Shown: positions 40,352 to 57,200 of the stretch, piece by piece
Layout of the letters: each line of letters begins with the position of its first letter
How positions within the stretch are numbered: position 1 is the stretch's first letter
Assembly: GCA_022577435.1 (NCBI GenBank)
Contig: JAKOON010000040.1
Span: 887,187 to 951,186, forward strand
DNA from: Embiotoca jacksoni
Taxonomy: Eukaryota > Chordata > Actinopteri > Embiotocidae
Length of the DNA: 64,000 nucleotides
Direction: 5' to 3'
The notes under the pieces: model-generated
The model's database searches: none
The model's input: only the letters and a program-made list of their open reading frames with translations
Told to the model about the DNA's origin: nothing
Made by a program: the position numbers and the translations under genes

Positions 40352-43300
40352 ACTTTACATGTAATAACCCTTTACATTTAATAAACCATTTACATGTAAT
40401 AACCACTTTACACGTAATAACCACTTTACACTTCACATGTAATAACCCCTTTACTTGTAATAACCCCTTTACATGTAATAACCCCTTTACTTGTAATAAC
40501 CACTTTACATGTAGTAACCACTTTACATGTAGTAACCACTTTACATTTAATACACCCTTTACATGTAATAACCACTTCGCATGTAATAACCACTTCACAT
40601 GTAATAACCCCTTTACATGTAATAACCCCTTTACTTGTAATAACCCCTTTACATGTAATAACCACTTCACATGTAATAACCACTTTACATGTAACAACTT
40701 CACATGTAATAACCCCTTTACATGTAACAACCCCTTTACATGTAATAACCCCTTTACATGTAACAACCCCTTCACATGTAACAACCCCTTCACATGTAAT
40801 AACCACTTCACATGTAATAATCCCTTTACATTTAACAACCCCTTTACATGTAATAAGCCCTTTACATGTAACAACCCCTTTACATGTAATAAGCCCTTTA
40901 TATGTAATAACCCCTTTACTTGTAATAACCCCTTTACATGTAATAACCACTTCACATGTAATAACCACTTTACATGTAACAACTTCACATGTAATAACCC
41001 CTTTACATGTAACAACCCCTTTAATGTAATAACCTCTTTAAATGTAATAACCCCTTTACATGTAACAACCCCTTTACATGTAACAACCCCTTTACATGTA
41101 ATAACCACTTCACATGTAATAACCCCTTTACATGTAACAACCCCTTTACATGTAATAACCCCTTTACATGTAAGAACCCCTTTACTTGTAATAACCCCTT
41201 TACATGTAACAACCCCTTTACATGTAATAACCCCTTTATTTGTAAGAACCACTTTACATGTAACAACTTCACATGTAATAACCCCTTTACATGTAACAAC
41301 CCCTTCACATGTAACAACCCCTTTACATGTAACAACCCCTTTACATGTAATAACCACTTCACATGTAATAACCCCTTTACATGTAACAACCCCTTTAATG
41401 TAATAACCTCTTTAAATGTAATAACCCCTTTACATGTAACAACCCCTTTACATGTAACAACCCCTTCACATGTAATAACCACTTCACATGTAATAATCCC
41501 TTTACATGTAACAACCCCTTTACATGTAATAACCCCTTTATATGTAACAACCCCTTTACATGTAATAAGCCCTTTACATGTAATAACCACTTTACACTTT
41601 ACATGTAATCACCACTTTACATGTAATAACCACTTTAAATGTAATAACCACTTTACATGTAATAATCACTTTACATGAAGTAACAACTTTACACATAGTA
41701 ACCACTTTACACGTAATAATCCCTTTACTTGTAATAACCACTTTACATGTAATAACCACTTTAAACGTAATAACCACTTTACATGCAATAACTCATTTAC
41801 TTGCAATAACCACTTTACAAGTCATAACCCCTTTTCATTTAATAAACCATTTACATGCAATAACCACTTTACATGTAATAACCACTTTACACTTTACATG
41901 TAATAACCACTTTACACTTCACATGTAATAACCACTTTACTTGTAATAACCACTTTACATGTAACAACTTCACATGTGATAACCACTATACATGTAACAA
42001 CCACTTTACATGTAATAACCACTTTACATGTAATAACCACTTTACATGTAATGACTTCGCATGTAACAACCACTTTACATGTAGTAACAACTTTACAGGT
42101 AATAACTACTTTGCACGTAATAACCACTCTGCATGCAACTACTTCACATGTCATAACTCCTTTACATGTAATAACCCCTTTAAATGTAATAACCCCTTTA
42201 AATGTAATAACCCCGTTACATGTAATAACCCCTTTACTTGTAATAACCACTTTACATGTAACAACTGCACATGTAATAACCGCTTTACGTGTAACAACCA
42301 CTTTACATGTAATAACCACTTTAAATGTAATGACTTCACATGTAATAACCACTTTACATATAATAACCTCTTTACTTGTAATAACCACTTTAAATGTAAT
42401 AACCACTTTCCATGTAATAGACATTTTACATGTAATAGCTCATTTACTTGCAATAACCACTTTACATGTAGTAACCACTTTACTTGTAATAACCCCTTTA
42501 AATGTAATAACCCCTTTACATGTAACAAACCCTTTACATGTAACAACCCCTTTACATGTAATAACCCCTTTACTTGTAATAACCCCTTTACATGTAATAA
42601 CCCCTTTATTTGCAATAACCACTTCACATGTAATAACTTCACATGTAATAACCCCTTTACATGTAACAACCCCTTTACATGCAATAACCCCTTTACATGT
42701 AATAACCCCTTTACTTGTAATAACCCCTTTACATGTAATAACCACTTCACATGTAATAACCACTTTACATGTAACAACTTCACATGTAATAACCCCTTTA
42801 CATGTAACAACCCCTTTACATGTAATAACCTCTTTAAATGTAATAACCCCTTTACATGTAACAACCCCTTTACATGTAACAACCCCTTTACATGTAATAA
42901 CCACTTCACATGTAATAACCCCTTTACATGTAATAACCCCTTTACATGTAATAACCCCTTTACTTGTAATAACCCCTTTACATGTAACAACCCCTTTACA
43001 TGTAATAACCCCTTTATTTGTAATAACCACTTTACATGTAACAACTTCACATGTAATAACCCCTTTACATGTAACAACCCCTTCACATGTAATAACCACT
43101 TTACACGTAATAACCACTTTACACTTCACATGTAATAACCCCTTTACTTGTAATAACCACTTTACATGTAACAACTTCACATGTAATAACCTCTTTACTT
43201 GTAATAACCACTTTAAATGTAATAACCACTTTCCATGTAATAAACATTTTACATGTAATAGCTCATTTACTTGCAATAACCACTTTACATGTAGTAACCA

Positions 43301-46300
43301 CTTTACATGTAATAACCCTTTACATTTAATAACCCCTTTACTTGTAATAATCACTTTACATGTAGTAACCACTTTACATGTAATAACCCCTTTACATGTA
43401 ATAACCCCTTTACTTGTAATAACCACTTTACATGTAGTAACCACTTTACATGTAGTAACCACTTTACATTTAATACACCCTTTACATGTAATAACCACTT
43501 CGCATGTAATAACCACTTCACATGTAATAACCCCTTTACATGTAATAACCCCTTTACATGTAATAACCACTTTACTTGTAATAACCCCTTTACATGTAAT
43601 AACCACTTCACATGTAATAACCACTTTACATGTAACAACTTCACATGTAATAACCCCTTTACATGTAACAACCCCTTTACATGTAATAACCCCTTTACTT
43701 GTAATAACCCCTTTACATGTAACAACCCCTTTACATGTAACAACCCCTTCACATGTAACAACCCCTTCACATGTAATAACCACTTCACATGTAATAATCC
43801 CTTTACATGTAACAACCCCTTTACATGTAATAAGCCCTTTACATGTAACAACCCCTTTACATGTAATAAGCCCTTTATATGTAATAACCCCTTTACTTGT
43901 AATAACCCCTTTACATGTAATAACCACTTCACATGTAATAACCACTTTACACGTAACAACTTCACATGTAATAACCCCTTTACATGTAACAACCCCTTTA
44001 ATGTAATAACCTCTTTAAATGTAATAACCCCTTTACATGTAACAACCCCTTTACATGTAACAACCCTTTTACATGTAATAACCACTTCACATGTAATAAC
44101 CCCTTTACATGTAACAACCCCTTTACATGTAATAACCCCTTTACATGTAATAAACCCTTTACTTGTAATAACCCCTTTACATATAACAACCCCTTTACAT
44201 GTAATAACCCCTTTATTTGTAAGAACCACTTTACATGTAACAACTTCACATGTAATAACCCCTTTACATGTAACAACCCCTTCACATGTAACAACCCCTT
44301 TACATGTAACAACCCCTTTAATGTAATAACCTCTTTAAATGTAATAACCCCTTTACATGTAACAACCCCTTTACATGTAACAACCCCTTCACATGTAATA
44401 ACCACTTCACATGTAATAATCCCTTTACATGTAACAACCCCTTTACATGTAATAACCCCTTTATATGTAACAACCCCTTTACATGTAATAAGCCCTTTAC
44501 ATGTAATAACCACTTTACACTTTACATGTAATCACCACTTTACATGTAATAACCACTTTAAATGTAATAACCACTTTACATGTAATAATCACTTTACATG
44601 AAGTAACAACTTTACACATAGTAACCACTTTACACGTAATAATCCCTTTACTTGTAATAACCACTTTACATGTAATAACCACTTTAAACGTAATAACCAC
44701 TTTACATGCAATAACTCATTTACTTGCAATAACCACTTTACAAGTCATAACCCCTTTACATTTAATAAACCATTTACATGCAATAACCACTTTACATGTA
44801 ATAACCACTTTACACTTTACATGTAATAACCACTTTACACTTCACATGTAATAACCACTTTACTTGTAATAACCACTTTACATGTAACAACTTCACATGT
44901 GATAACCACTATACATGTAACAACCACTTTACATGTAATAACCACTTTACATGTAATAACCACTTTCCATGTAATGACTTCGCATGTAACAACTCCTTTA
45001 CATGTAATAACCCCTTTAAATGTAATAACCCCTTTAAATGTAATAACCCCGTTACATGTAATAACCCCTTTACTTGTAATAAACACTTTACATGTAACAA
45101 CTGCACATGTAATAACCGCTTTACGTGTAACAACCACTTTACATGTAATAACCACTTTATATGTAATGACTTCACATGTAATAACCACTTTACATATAAT
45201 AACCTCTTTACTTGTAATAACCACTTTAAATGTAATAACCACTTTCCATGTAATAGACATTTTACATGTAATAGCTCATTTACTTGCAATAACCACTTTA
45301 CATGTAGTAACCACTTTACTTGTAATAACCCCTTTACATGTAACAACCCCTTTACATGTAACAACCCCTTTACATGTAATAACCCCTTTACTTGTAATAA
45401 CCCCTTTACATGTAATAACCCCTTTATTTGCAATAACCACTTCACATGTAATAACTTCACATGTAATAACCCCTTTACATGTAACAACCCCTTTACATGC
45501 AATAACCCCTTTACATGTAATAACCCCTTTACTTGTAATAACCCCTTTACATGTAATAACCACTTCACATGTAATAACCCCTTTACATGTAACAACCCCT
45601 TTACATGTAATAACCTCTTTAAATGTAATAACCCCTTTACATGTAACAACCCCTTTACATGTAACAACCCCTTTACATGTAATAACCCCTTTACATGTAA
45701 TAACCCCTTTACATGTAATAACCCCTTTACATGTAACAACCCCTTTACATGTAATAACCCCTTTATTTGTAATAACCACTTTACATGTAACAACTTCACA
45801 TGTAATAACCCCTTTACATGTAACAACCCCTTCACATGTAATAACCACTTCACATGTAATAATCCCTTTACATGTAACAACCCATTTACATGTAATAACC
45901 CCTTTATATGTAACAACCCCTTTACATGTAAAAAGCCCTTTACATGTAATAACCCCTTTACATGTAATAACCACTTTACACTTTGTATGTAATCACCGCT
46001 TTACATGTAATAACCACTTTACACGTAATAATCCCTTTACTTGTAATAACCACTTTACATGTAATAACCACTTTAAACGTAATAACCACTTTACATGTAA
46101 TAAACATTTTACGTGCAATAACTCATTTACTTGCAATAACCACTTTCAAAGTCATAACCCCTTTACATTTAATAAACCATTTACATGCAATAACCACTTT
46201 ACATGTAATAACCACTTTACACTTTACAAGTAATAACCACTTTACACTTCACATGTAATAACCACTTTACTTGTAATAACCACTTTACTTGTAACAAATT

Positions 46301-47600
46301 CACATGTAATAACCACTATACATGTAACAACCACTTTACATGTAATAACCACTTTACATGTAATGACTTCACGTGTAATAACCACTTTACATGTAGTAAC
46401 AACTTTACAGGTAATAACTACTTTGCACGTAATAACCACTCTGCATGCAACTACTTCACATGTCATAACTCCTTTACATGTAATAACCCCTTTAAATGTA
46501 ATAACCCCTTTAAATGTAATAACCCCGTTACATGTAATAACCCCTTTACTTGTAATAACCACTTTACATGTAACAACTGCACATGTAATAACCGCTTTAC
46601 GTGTAACAACCACTTTCAATGTAATAACCACTTTAAATGTAATGACTTCACATGTAATAACCACTTTACATGTAATAACCTCTTTACATGTAATAACCAC
46701 TTTAAATGTAATAACCACTTTCCATGTAATAGACATTTTACATGTAATAGCTCATTTACTTGCAATAACCACTTTACATGTAGTAACCACTTTACATGTA
46801 ATAACCCTTTACATTTAATAAACCATTTACATGTAATAACCACTTTACACGTAAAAACCACTTTACACTTCACATGTAATAACCTCTTTACTTGTAACAA
46901 CCACTTTAAATGTAATAACCACTTTCCATGTGATAAACATTTCACACGTAACAGCTCATTTACTTGCAATAACCACTTTACATGTAGTAACCACTTTACA
47001 TGTAATAACCCTTTACATTTAATAACCCCTTTACTTGTAATAATCACTTTACATGTAGTAACCACTTTACATGTAATAACCCCTTTACATGTAATAACCC
47101 CTTTACTTGTAATAACCACTTTACATGTAGTAACCACTTTACATGTAGTAACCACTTTACATTTAATACACCCTTTACATGTAATAACCACTTCGCATGT
47201 AATAACCACTTCACATGTAATAACCCCTTTACATGTAATAACCCCTTTACATGTAATAACCCCTTTACTTGTAATAACCCCTTTACATGTAATAACCACT
47301 TCACATGTAATAACCACTTTACATGTAACAACTTCACATGTAATAACCCCTTTACATGTAACAAACCCTTTACATGTAATAACCCCTTTACATGTAACAA
47401 CCCCTTCACATGTAATAACCACTTCACATGTAATAATCCCTTTACATGTAACAACCCCTTTACATGTAATAACCTCTTTAAATGTAATAACCCCTTTACA
47501 TGTAACAACCCCTTTACATGTAACAACCCCTTTACATGTAATAACCACTTCACATGTAATAACCCCTTTACATGTAACAACCCCTTTACATGTAATAACC
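33103..47600. repeat. 7,249-bp tandem duplication (33103-40351 and 40352-47600)
   Basis: Markers recur at exactly 7,249: 33177 with 40426, 34727 with 41976, 37650 with 44899, 38734 with 45983, 39114 with 46363 and 39367 with 46616. I noticed only a few differences between the copies, for example ACAACCACTT at about 38095 versus ACAACCCCTT at about 45344, and CACTTTTCATGC at about 34525 versus CACTTTACATGC at about 41774. Very high identity over 7 kb indicates a recent event or an assembly duplication. Confidence 0.85.
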
Positions 47601-50600
47601 CCTTTACATGTAATAACCCCTTTACTTGTAATAACCCCTTTATTTGTAATAACCACTTTACATGTAACAACTTCACATGAAATAACCCCTTTACATGTAA
47701 CAACCCCTTCACATGTAATTACCACTTCACATGTAATAATCACTTTACATGTAACAACCCCTTTACATGTAATAACCCCTTTATATGTAACAACCCCTTT
47801 ACATGTAATAAGCCCTTTACATGTAATAACCCCTTTACATGTAATAACCACTTTACACTTTACATGTAATCACCACTTTACATGTAATAACCTCTTTACA
47901 TGTAATAACCACTTTAAATGTAATAACCACTTTCCATGTAATAGACATTTTACATGTAATAGCTCATTTACTTGCAATAACCACTTTACATGTAGTAACC
48001 ACTTTACATGTAATAACCCTTTACATTTAATAAACCATTTACATGTAATAACCACTTTACACGTAAAAACCACTTTACACTTCACATGTAATAACCTCTT
48101 TACTTGTAACAACCACTTTAAATGTAATAACCACTTTCCATGTGATAAACATTTCACACGTAACAGCTCATTTACTTGCAATAACCACTTTACATGTAGT
48201 AACCACTTTACATGTAATAACCCTTTACATTTAATAACCCCTTTACTTGTAATAATCACTTTACATGTAGTAACCACTTTACATGTAATAACCCCTTTAC
48301 ATGTAATAACCCCTTTACTTGTAATAACCACTTTACATGTAGTAACCACTTTACATGTAGTAACCACTTTACATTTAATACACCCTTTACATGTAATAAC
48401 CACTTCGCATGTAATAACCACTTCACATGTAATAACCCCTTTACATGTAATAACCCCTTTACATGTAATAACCACTTCACATGTAATAACCACTTTACAT
48501 GTAACAACTTCACATGTAATAACCCCTTTACATGTAACAAACCCTTTACATGTAATAACCCCTTTACATGTAACAACCCCTTCACATGTAATAACCACTT
48601 CACATGTAATAATCCCTTTACATGTAACAACCCCTTTACATGTAATAACCTCTTTAAATGTAATAACCCCTTTACATGTAACAACCCCTTTACATGTAAC
48701 AACCCCTTTACATGTAATAACCACTTCACATGTAATAACCCCTTTACATGTAACAACCCCTTTACATGTAATAACCCCTTTACATGTAATAACCCCTTTA
48801 CTTGTAATAACCCCTTTATTTGTAATAACCACTTTACATGTAACAACTTCACATGAAATAACCCCTTTACATGTAACAACCCCTTCACATGTAATTACCA
48901 CTTCACATGTAATAATCACTTTACATGTAACAACCCCTTTACATGTAATAACCCCTTTATATGTAACAACCCCTTTACATGTAATAAGCCCTTTACATGT
49001 AATAACCCCTTTACATGTAATAACCACTTTACACTTTACATGTAATCACCACTTTACATGTAATAACCACTTTAAATGTAATAACCACTTTACATGTAAT
49101 AATCACTTTACATGAAGTAACAACTTTACACATAGTAACCACTTTACACGTAATAATCCCTTTACTTGTAATAACCACTTTACATGTAATAACCACTTTA
49201 AACGTAATAACCACTTTACATGCAATAACCCAATTACAAGCAATAACCCCTTGACATGTAATGCCAAATTTACATGTACTATCCACTTTACATGTAATAA
49301 CCTCTTCACTTGTAATAACCACTTTAAATGTAATAACCACTTTACATGTAATAAACATTTTACATGCAATAACTCATTTACTTGCAATAACCACTTTACA
49401 AGTCATAACCCCTTTACATTTAATAAACCATTTACATGCAATAACCACTTTACATGTAATAACCACTTTACACTTTACATGTAATAACCACTTTACACTT
49501 CACATGTAATAACCACTTTACGTGTAACAACCACTTTACATGTAATAACCACTTTAAATGTAATGACTTCACATGTAATAACCACTTTACATGTAATAAC
49601 GTCTTTACTTGTAATAACCACTTTAAATGTAATAACCACTTTCCATGTAATAGACATTTTACATGTAATAGCTCATTTACTTGCAATAACCACTTTACAT
49701 GTAGTAACCACTTTACATGTAATAACCCTTTACATTTAATAAACCATTTACATGTAATAACCACTTTACACGTAATAACCACTTTACACTTCACATGTAA
49801 TAACCCCTTTAAATGTAATAACCCCTTTACATGTAACAACCCCTTTACATGTAACTACCCCTTTACATGTAATAACCCCTTTACTTGTAATAACCCCTTT
49901 ACATGTAATAACCCCTTTATTTGCAATTACCACTTCACATATAATAACTTCACATGTAATAACCCCTTTACATGTAACAACCACTTTACATGTAATAACC
50001 ACTTTACATGTAATGACTTCGCATGTAACAACCACTTTACATGTAGTAACAACTTTACAGGTAATAACTACTTTGCACGTAATAACCACTCTGCATGCAA
50101 CTACTTCACATGTCATAACTCCTTTACATGTAATAACCCCTTTAAATGTAATAACCCCTTTAAATGTAATAACCCCGTTACATGTAATAACCCCTTTACT
50201 TGTAATAACCACTTTACATGTAACAACTGCACATGTAATAACCGCTTTACGTGTAACAACCACTTTACATGTAATAACCACTTTAAATGTAATGACTTCA
50301 CATGTAATAACCACTTTACATATAATAACCACTTTCCATGTAATAGACATTTTACATGTAATAGCTCATTTACTTGCAATAACCACTTTACATGTAGTAA
50401 CCACTTTACTTGTAATAACCCCTTTAAATGTAATAACCCCTTTACATGTAACAAACCCTTTACATGTAACAACCCCTTTACATGTAATAACCCCTTTACT
50501 TGTAATAACCCCTTTACATGTAATAACCCCTTTATTTGCAATAACCACTTCACATGTAATAACTTCACATGTAATAACCCCTTTACATGTAACAACCCCT

Positions 50601-53600
50601 TTACATGCAATAACCCCTTTACATGTAATAACCCCTTTACTTGTAATAACCCCTTTACATGTAATAACCACTTCACATGTAATAACCACTTTACATGTAA
50701 CAACTTCACATGTAATAACCCCTTTACATGTAACAACCCCTTTACATGTAATAACCTCTTTAAATGTAATAACCCCTTTACATGTAACAACCCCTTTACA
50801 TGTAACAACCCCTTTACATGTAATAACCACTTCACATGTAATAACCCCTTTACATGTAATAACCCCTTTACATGTAATAACCCCTTTACTTGTAATAACC
50901 CCTTTACATGTAACAACCCCTTTACATGTAATAACCCCTTTATTTGTAATAACCACTTTACATGTAACAACTTCACATGTAATAACCCCTTTACATGTAA
51001 CAACCCCTTTACATGTAATAACCCCTTTACTTGTAATAACCCCTTTACATGTAATAACCCCTTTATTTGCAATAACCACTTCACATGTAATAACTTCACA
51101 TGTAATAACCCCTTTACATGTAACAACCCCTTTACATGCAATAACCCCTTTACATGTAATAACCCCTTTACTTGTAATAACCCCTTTACATGTAATAACC
51201 ACTTCACATGTAATAACCCCTTTACATGTAACAACCCCTTTACATGTAATAACCTCTTTAAATGTAATAACCCCTTTACATGTAACAACCCCTTTACATG
51301 TAACAACCCCTTTACATGTAATAACCCCTTTACATGTAATAACCCCTTTACATGTAACAACCCCTTTACATGTAATAACCCCTTTATTTGTAATAACCAC
51401 TTTACATGTAACAACTTCACATGTAATAACCCCTTTACATGTAACAACCCCTTCACATGTAATAACCACTTCACATGTAATAATCCCTTTACATGTAACA
51501 ACCCATTTACATGTAATAACCCCTTTATATGTAACAACCCCTTTACATGTAAAAAGCCCTTTACATGTAATAACCCCTTTACATGTAATAACCACTTTAC
51601 ACTTTGTATGTAATCACCGCTTTACATGTAATAACCACTTTACACGTAATAATCCCTTTACTTGTAATAACCACTTTACATGTAATAACCACTTTAAACG
51701 TAATAACCACTTTACATGTAATAAACATTTTACGTGCAATAACTCATTTACTTGCAATAACCACTTTCAAAGTCATAACCCCTTTACATTTAATAAACCA
51801 TTTACATGCAATAACCACTTTACATGTAATAACCACTTTACACTTTACAAGTAATAACCACTTTACACTTCACATGTAATAACCACTTTACTTGTAATAA
51901 CCACTTTACTTGTAACAAATTCACATGTAATAACCACTATACATGTAACAACCACTTTACATGTAATAACCACTTTACATGTAATGACTTCACGTGTAAT
52001 AACCACTTTACATGTAGTAACAACTTTACAGGTAATAACTACTTTGCACGTAATAACCACTCTGCATGCAACTACTTCACATGTCATAACTCCTTTACAT
52101 GTAATAACCCCTTTAAATGTAATAACCCCTTTAAATGTAATAACCCCGTTACATGTAATAACCCCTTTACTTGTAATAACCACTTTACATGTAAGAACTG
52201 CACATGTAATAACCGCTTTACGTGTAACAACCACTTTCAATGTAATAACCACTTTAAATGTAATGACTTCACATGTAATAACCACTTTACATGTAATAAC
52301 CTCTTTACATGTAATAACCACTTTAAATGTAATAACCACTTTCCATGTAATAGACATTTTACATGTAATAGCTCATTTACTTGCAATAACCACTTTACAT
52401 GTAGTAACCACTTTACATGTAATAACCCTTTACATTTAATAAACCATTTACATGTAATAACCACTTTACACGTAAAAACCACTTTACACTTCACATGTAA
52501 TAACCTCTTTACTTGTAACAACCACTTTAAATGTAATAACCACTTTCCATGTGATAAACATTTCACACGTAACAGCTCATTTACTTGCAATAACCACTTT
52601 ACATGTAGTAACCACTTTACATGTAATAACCCTTTACATTTAATAACCCCTTTACTTGTAATAATCACTTTACATGTAGTAACCACTTTACATGTAATAA
52701 CCCCTTTACATGTAATAACCCCTTTACTTGTAATAACCACTTTACATGTAGTAACCACTTTACATTTAATACACCCTTTACATGTAATAACCACTTCGCA
52801 TGTAATAACCACTTCACATGTAATAACCCCTTTACATGTAATAACCCCTTTACATGTAATAACCCCTTTACTTGTAATAACCCCTTTACATGTAATAACC
52901 ACTTCACATGTAATAACCACTTTACATGTAACAACTTCACATGTAATAACCCCTTTACATGTAACAAACCCTTTACATGTAATAACCCCTTTACATGTAA
53001 CAACCCCTTCACATGTAATAACCACTTCACATGTAATAATCCCTTTACATGTAACAACCCCTTTACATGTAATAACCTCTTTAAATGTAATAACCCCTTT
53101 ACATGTAACAACCCCTTTACATGTAACAACCCCTTTACATGTAATAACCACTTCACATGTAATAACCCCTTTACATGTAACAACCCCTTTACATGTAATA
53201 ACCCCTTTACATGTAATAACCCCTTTACTTGTAATAACCCCTTTATTTGTAATAACCACTTTACATGTAACAACTTCACATGAAATAACCCCTTTACATG
53301 TAACAACCCCTTCACATGTAATTACCACTTCACATGTAATAATCACTTTACATGTAACAACCCCTTTACATGTAATAACCCCTTTATATGTAACAACCCC
53401 TTTACATGTAATAAGCCCTTTACATGTAATAACCCCTTTACATGTAATAACCACTTTACACTTTACATGTAATCACCACTTTACATGTAATAACCACTTT
53501 AAATGTAATAACCACTTTACATGTAATAATCACTTTACATGAAGTAACAACTTTACACATAGTAACCACTTTACACGTAATAATCCCTTTACTTGTAATA

Positions 53601-54266
53601 ACCACTTTACATGTAATAACCACTTTAAACGTAATAACCACTTTACATGCAATAACCCAATTACAAGCAATAACCCCTTGACATGTAATGCCAAATTTAC
53701 ATGTACTATCCACTTTACATGTAATAACCTCTTCACTTGTAATAACCACTTTAAATGTAATAACCACTTTACATGTAATAAACATTTTACATGCAATAAC
53801 TCATTTACTTGCAATAACCACTTTACAAGTCATAACCCCTTTACATTTAATAAACCATTTACATGCAATAACCACTTTACATGTAATAACCACTTTACAC
53901 TTTACATGTAATAACCACTTTACACTTCACATGTAATAACCACTTTACGTGTAACAACCACTTTACATGTAATAACCACTTTAAATGTAATGACTTCACA
54001 TGTAATAACCACTTTACATGTAATAACGTCTTTACTTGTAATAACCACTTTAAATGTAATAACCACTTTCCATGTAATAGACATTTTACATGTAATAGCT
54101 CATTTACTTGCAATAACCACTTTACATGTAGTAACCACTTTACATGTAATAACCCTTTACATTTAATAAACCATTTACATGTAATAACCACTTTACACGT
54201 AATAACCACTTTACACTTCACATGTAATAACCCCTTTAAATGTAATAACCCCTTTACATGTAACAA
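45360..54266. repeat. Duplication with offset of about 5.6 kb (from about 45.4 kb to about 51.0 kb)
   Basis: From about 51,000 the sequence jumps back to a match with about 45,360: 45983 with 51604, 46242 with 51863, 46616 with 52237, and 47044 with 52665, all at 5,621. After the extra 1.2-kb block of the first copy the offset becomes 4,427 (49029 with 53456; 49261 with 53688; 49468 with 53895; 50013 with 54440). Offsets differ by multiples of 18 bp at small indels. Confidence 0.75.
46661..49048. repeat. 1,212-bp tandem duplication with a 36-bp loss in the second copy
   Basis: The block starting CCACTTTACATGTAATAACC at 46661 restarts at 47873. Offsets are 1,212 at the left and 1,176 after two 18-bp units are lost near 48470. 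The related copy at 51.6-53.5 kb lacks this duplication, so it probably arose after that copy was made. Confidence 0.8.
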
Positions 54267-57200
54267 CCCCTTTACATGTAACTACCCCTTTACATGTAAT
54301 AACCCCTTTACTTGTAATAACCCCTTTACATGTAATAACCCCTTTATTTGCAATTACCACTTCACATATAATAACTTCACATGTAATAACCCCTTTACAT
54401 GTAACAACCACTTTACATGTAATAACCACTTTACATGTAATGACTTCGCATGTAACAACCACTTTACATGTAGTAACAACTTTACAGGTAATAACTACTT
54501 TGCACGTAATAACCACTCTGCATGCAACTACTTCACATGTCATAACTCCTTTACATGTAATAACCCCTTTAAATGTAATAACCCCTTTAAATGTAATAAC
54601 CCCGTTACATGTAATAACCCCTTTACTTGTAATAACCACTTTACATGTAACAACTGCACATGTAATAACCGCTTTACGTGTAACAACCACTTTACATGTA
54701 ATAACCACTTTAAATGTAATGACTTCACATGTAATAACCACTTTACATATAATAACCTCTTTACTTGTAATAACCACTTTAAATGTAATAACCACTTTCC
54801 ATGTAATAGACATTTTACATGTAATAGCTCATTTACTTGCAATAACCACTTTACATGTAGTAACCACTTTACTTGTAATAACCCCTTTAAATGTAATAAC
54901 CCCTTTACATGTAACAAACCCTTTACATGTAACAACCCCTTTACATGTAATAACCCCTTTACTTGTAATAACCCCTTTACATGTAATAACCCCTTTATTT
55001 GCAATAACCACTTCACATGTAATAACTTCACATGTAATAACCCCTTTACATGTAACAACCCCTTTACATGCAATAACCCCTTTACATGTAATAACCCCTT
55101 TACTTGTAATAACCCCTTTACATGTAATAACCACTTCACATGTAATAACCACTTTACATGTAACAACTTCACATGTAATAACCCCTTTACATGTAACAAC
55201 CCCTTTACATGTAATAACCTCTTTAAATGTAATAACCCCTTTACATGTAACAACCCCTTTACATGTAACAACCCCTTTACATGTAATAACCACTTCACAT
55301 GTAATAACCCCTTTACATGTAATAACCCCTTTACATGTAATAACCCCTTTACTTGTAATAACCCCTTTACATGTAACAACCCCTTTACATGTAATAACCC
55401 CTTTATTTGTAATAACCACTTTACATGTAACAACTTCACATGTAATAACCCCTTTACATGTAACAACCCCTTCACATGTAATAACCACTTTACACGTAAT
55501 AACCACTTTACACTTCACATGTAATAACCCCTTTACTTGTAATAACCACTTTACATGTAACAACTTCACATGTAATAACCTCTTTACTTGTAATAACCAC
55601 TTTAAATGTAATAACCACTTTCCATGTAATAAACATTTTACATGTAATAGCTCATTTACTTGCAATAACCACTTTACATGTAGTAACCACTTTACATGTA
55701 ATAACCCTTTACATTTAATAACCCCTTTACTTGTAATAATCACTTTACATGTAGTAACCACTTTACATGTAATAACCCCTTTACATGTAATAACCCCTTT
55801 ACTTGTAATAACCACTTTACATGTAGTAACCACTTTACATGTAGTAACCACTTTACATTTAATACACCCTTTACATGTAATAACCACTTCGCATGTAATA
55901 ACCACTTCACATGTAATAACCCCTTTACATGTAATAACCCCTTTACATGTAATAACCACTTTACTTGTAATAACCCCTTTACATGTAATAACCACTTCAC
56001 ATGTAATAACCACTTTACATGTAACAACTTCACATGTAATAACCCCTTTACATGTAACAACCCCTTTACATGTAATAACCCCTTTACTTGTAATAACCCC
56101 TTTACATGTAACAACCCCTTTACATGTAACAACCCCTTCACATGTAACAACCCCTTCACATGTAATAACCACTTCACATGTAATAATCCCTTTACATGTA
56201 ACAACCCCTTTACATGTAATAAGCCCTTTACATGTAACAACCCCTTTACATGTAATAAGCCCTTTATATGTAATAACCCCTTTACTTGTAATAACCCCTT
56301 TACATGTAATAACCACTTCACATGTAATAACCACTTTACACGTAACAACTTCACATGTAATAACCCCTTTACATGTAACAACCCCTTTAATGTAATAACC
56401 TCTTTAAATGTAATAACCCCTTTACATGTAACAACCCCTTTACATGTAACAACCCTTTTACATGTAATAACCACTTCACATGTAATAACCCCTTTACATG
56501 TAACAACCCCTTTACATGTAATAACCCCTTTACATGTAATAAACCCTTTACTTGTAATAACCCCTTTACATATAACAACCCCTTTACATGTAATAACCCC
56601 TTTATTTGTAAGAACCACTTTACATGTAACAACTTCACATGTAATAACCCCTTTACATGTAACAACCCCTTCACATGTAACAACCCCTTTACATGTAACA
56701 ACCCCTTTAATGTAATAACCTCTTTAAATGTAATAACCCCTTTACATGTAACAACCCCTTTACATGTAACAACCCCTTCACATGTAATAACCACTTCACA
56801 TGTAATAATCCCTTTACATGTAACAACCCCTTTACATGTAATAACCCCTTTATATGTAACAACCCCTTTACATGTAATAAGCCCTTTACATGTAATAACC
56901 ACTTTACACTTTACATGTAATCACCACTTTACATGTAATAACCACTTTAAATGTAATAACCACTTTACATGTAATAATCACTTTACATGAAGTAACAACT
57001 TTACACATAGTAACCACTTTACACGTAATAATCCCTTTACTTGTAATAACCACTTTACATGTAATAACCACTTTAAACGTAATAACCACTTTACATGCAA
57101 TAACTCATTTACTTGCAATAACCACTTTACAAGTCATAACCCCTTTACATTTAATAAACCATTTACATGCAATAACCACTTTACATGTAATAACCACTTT

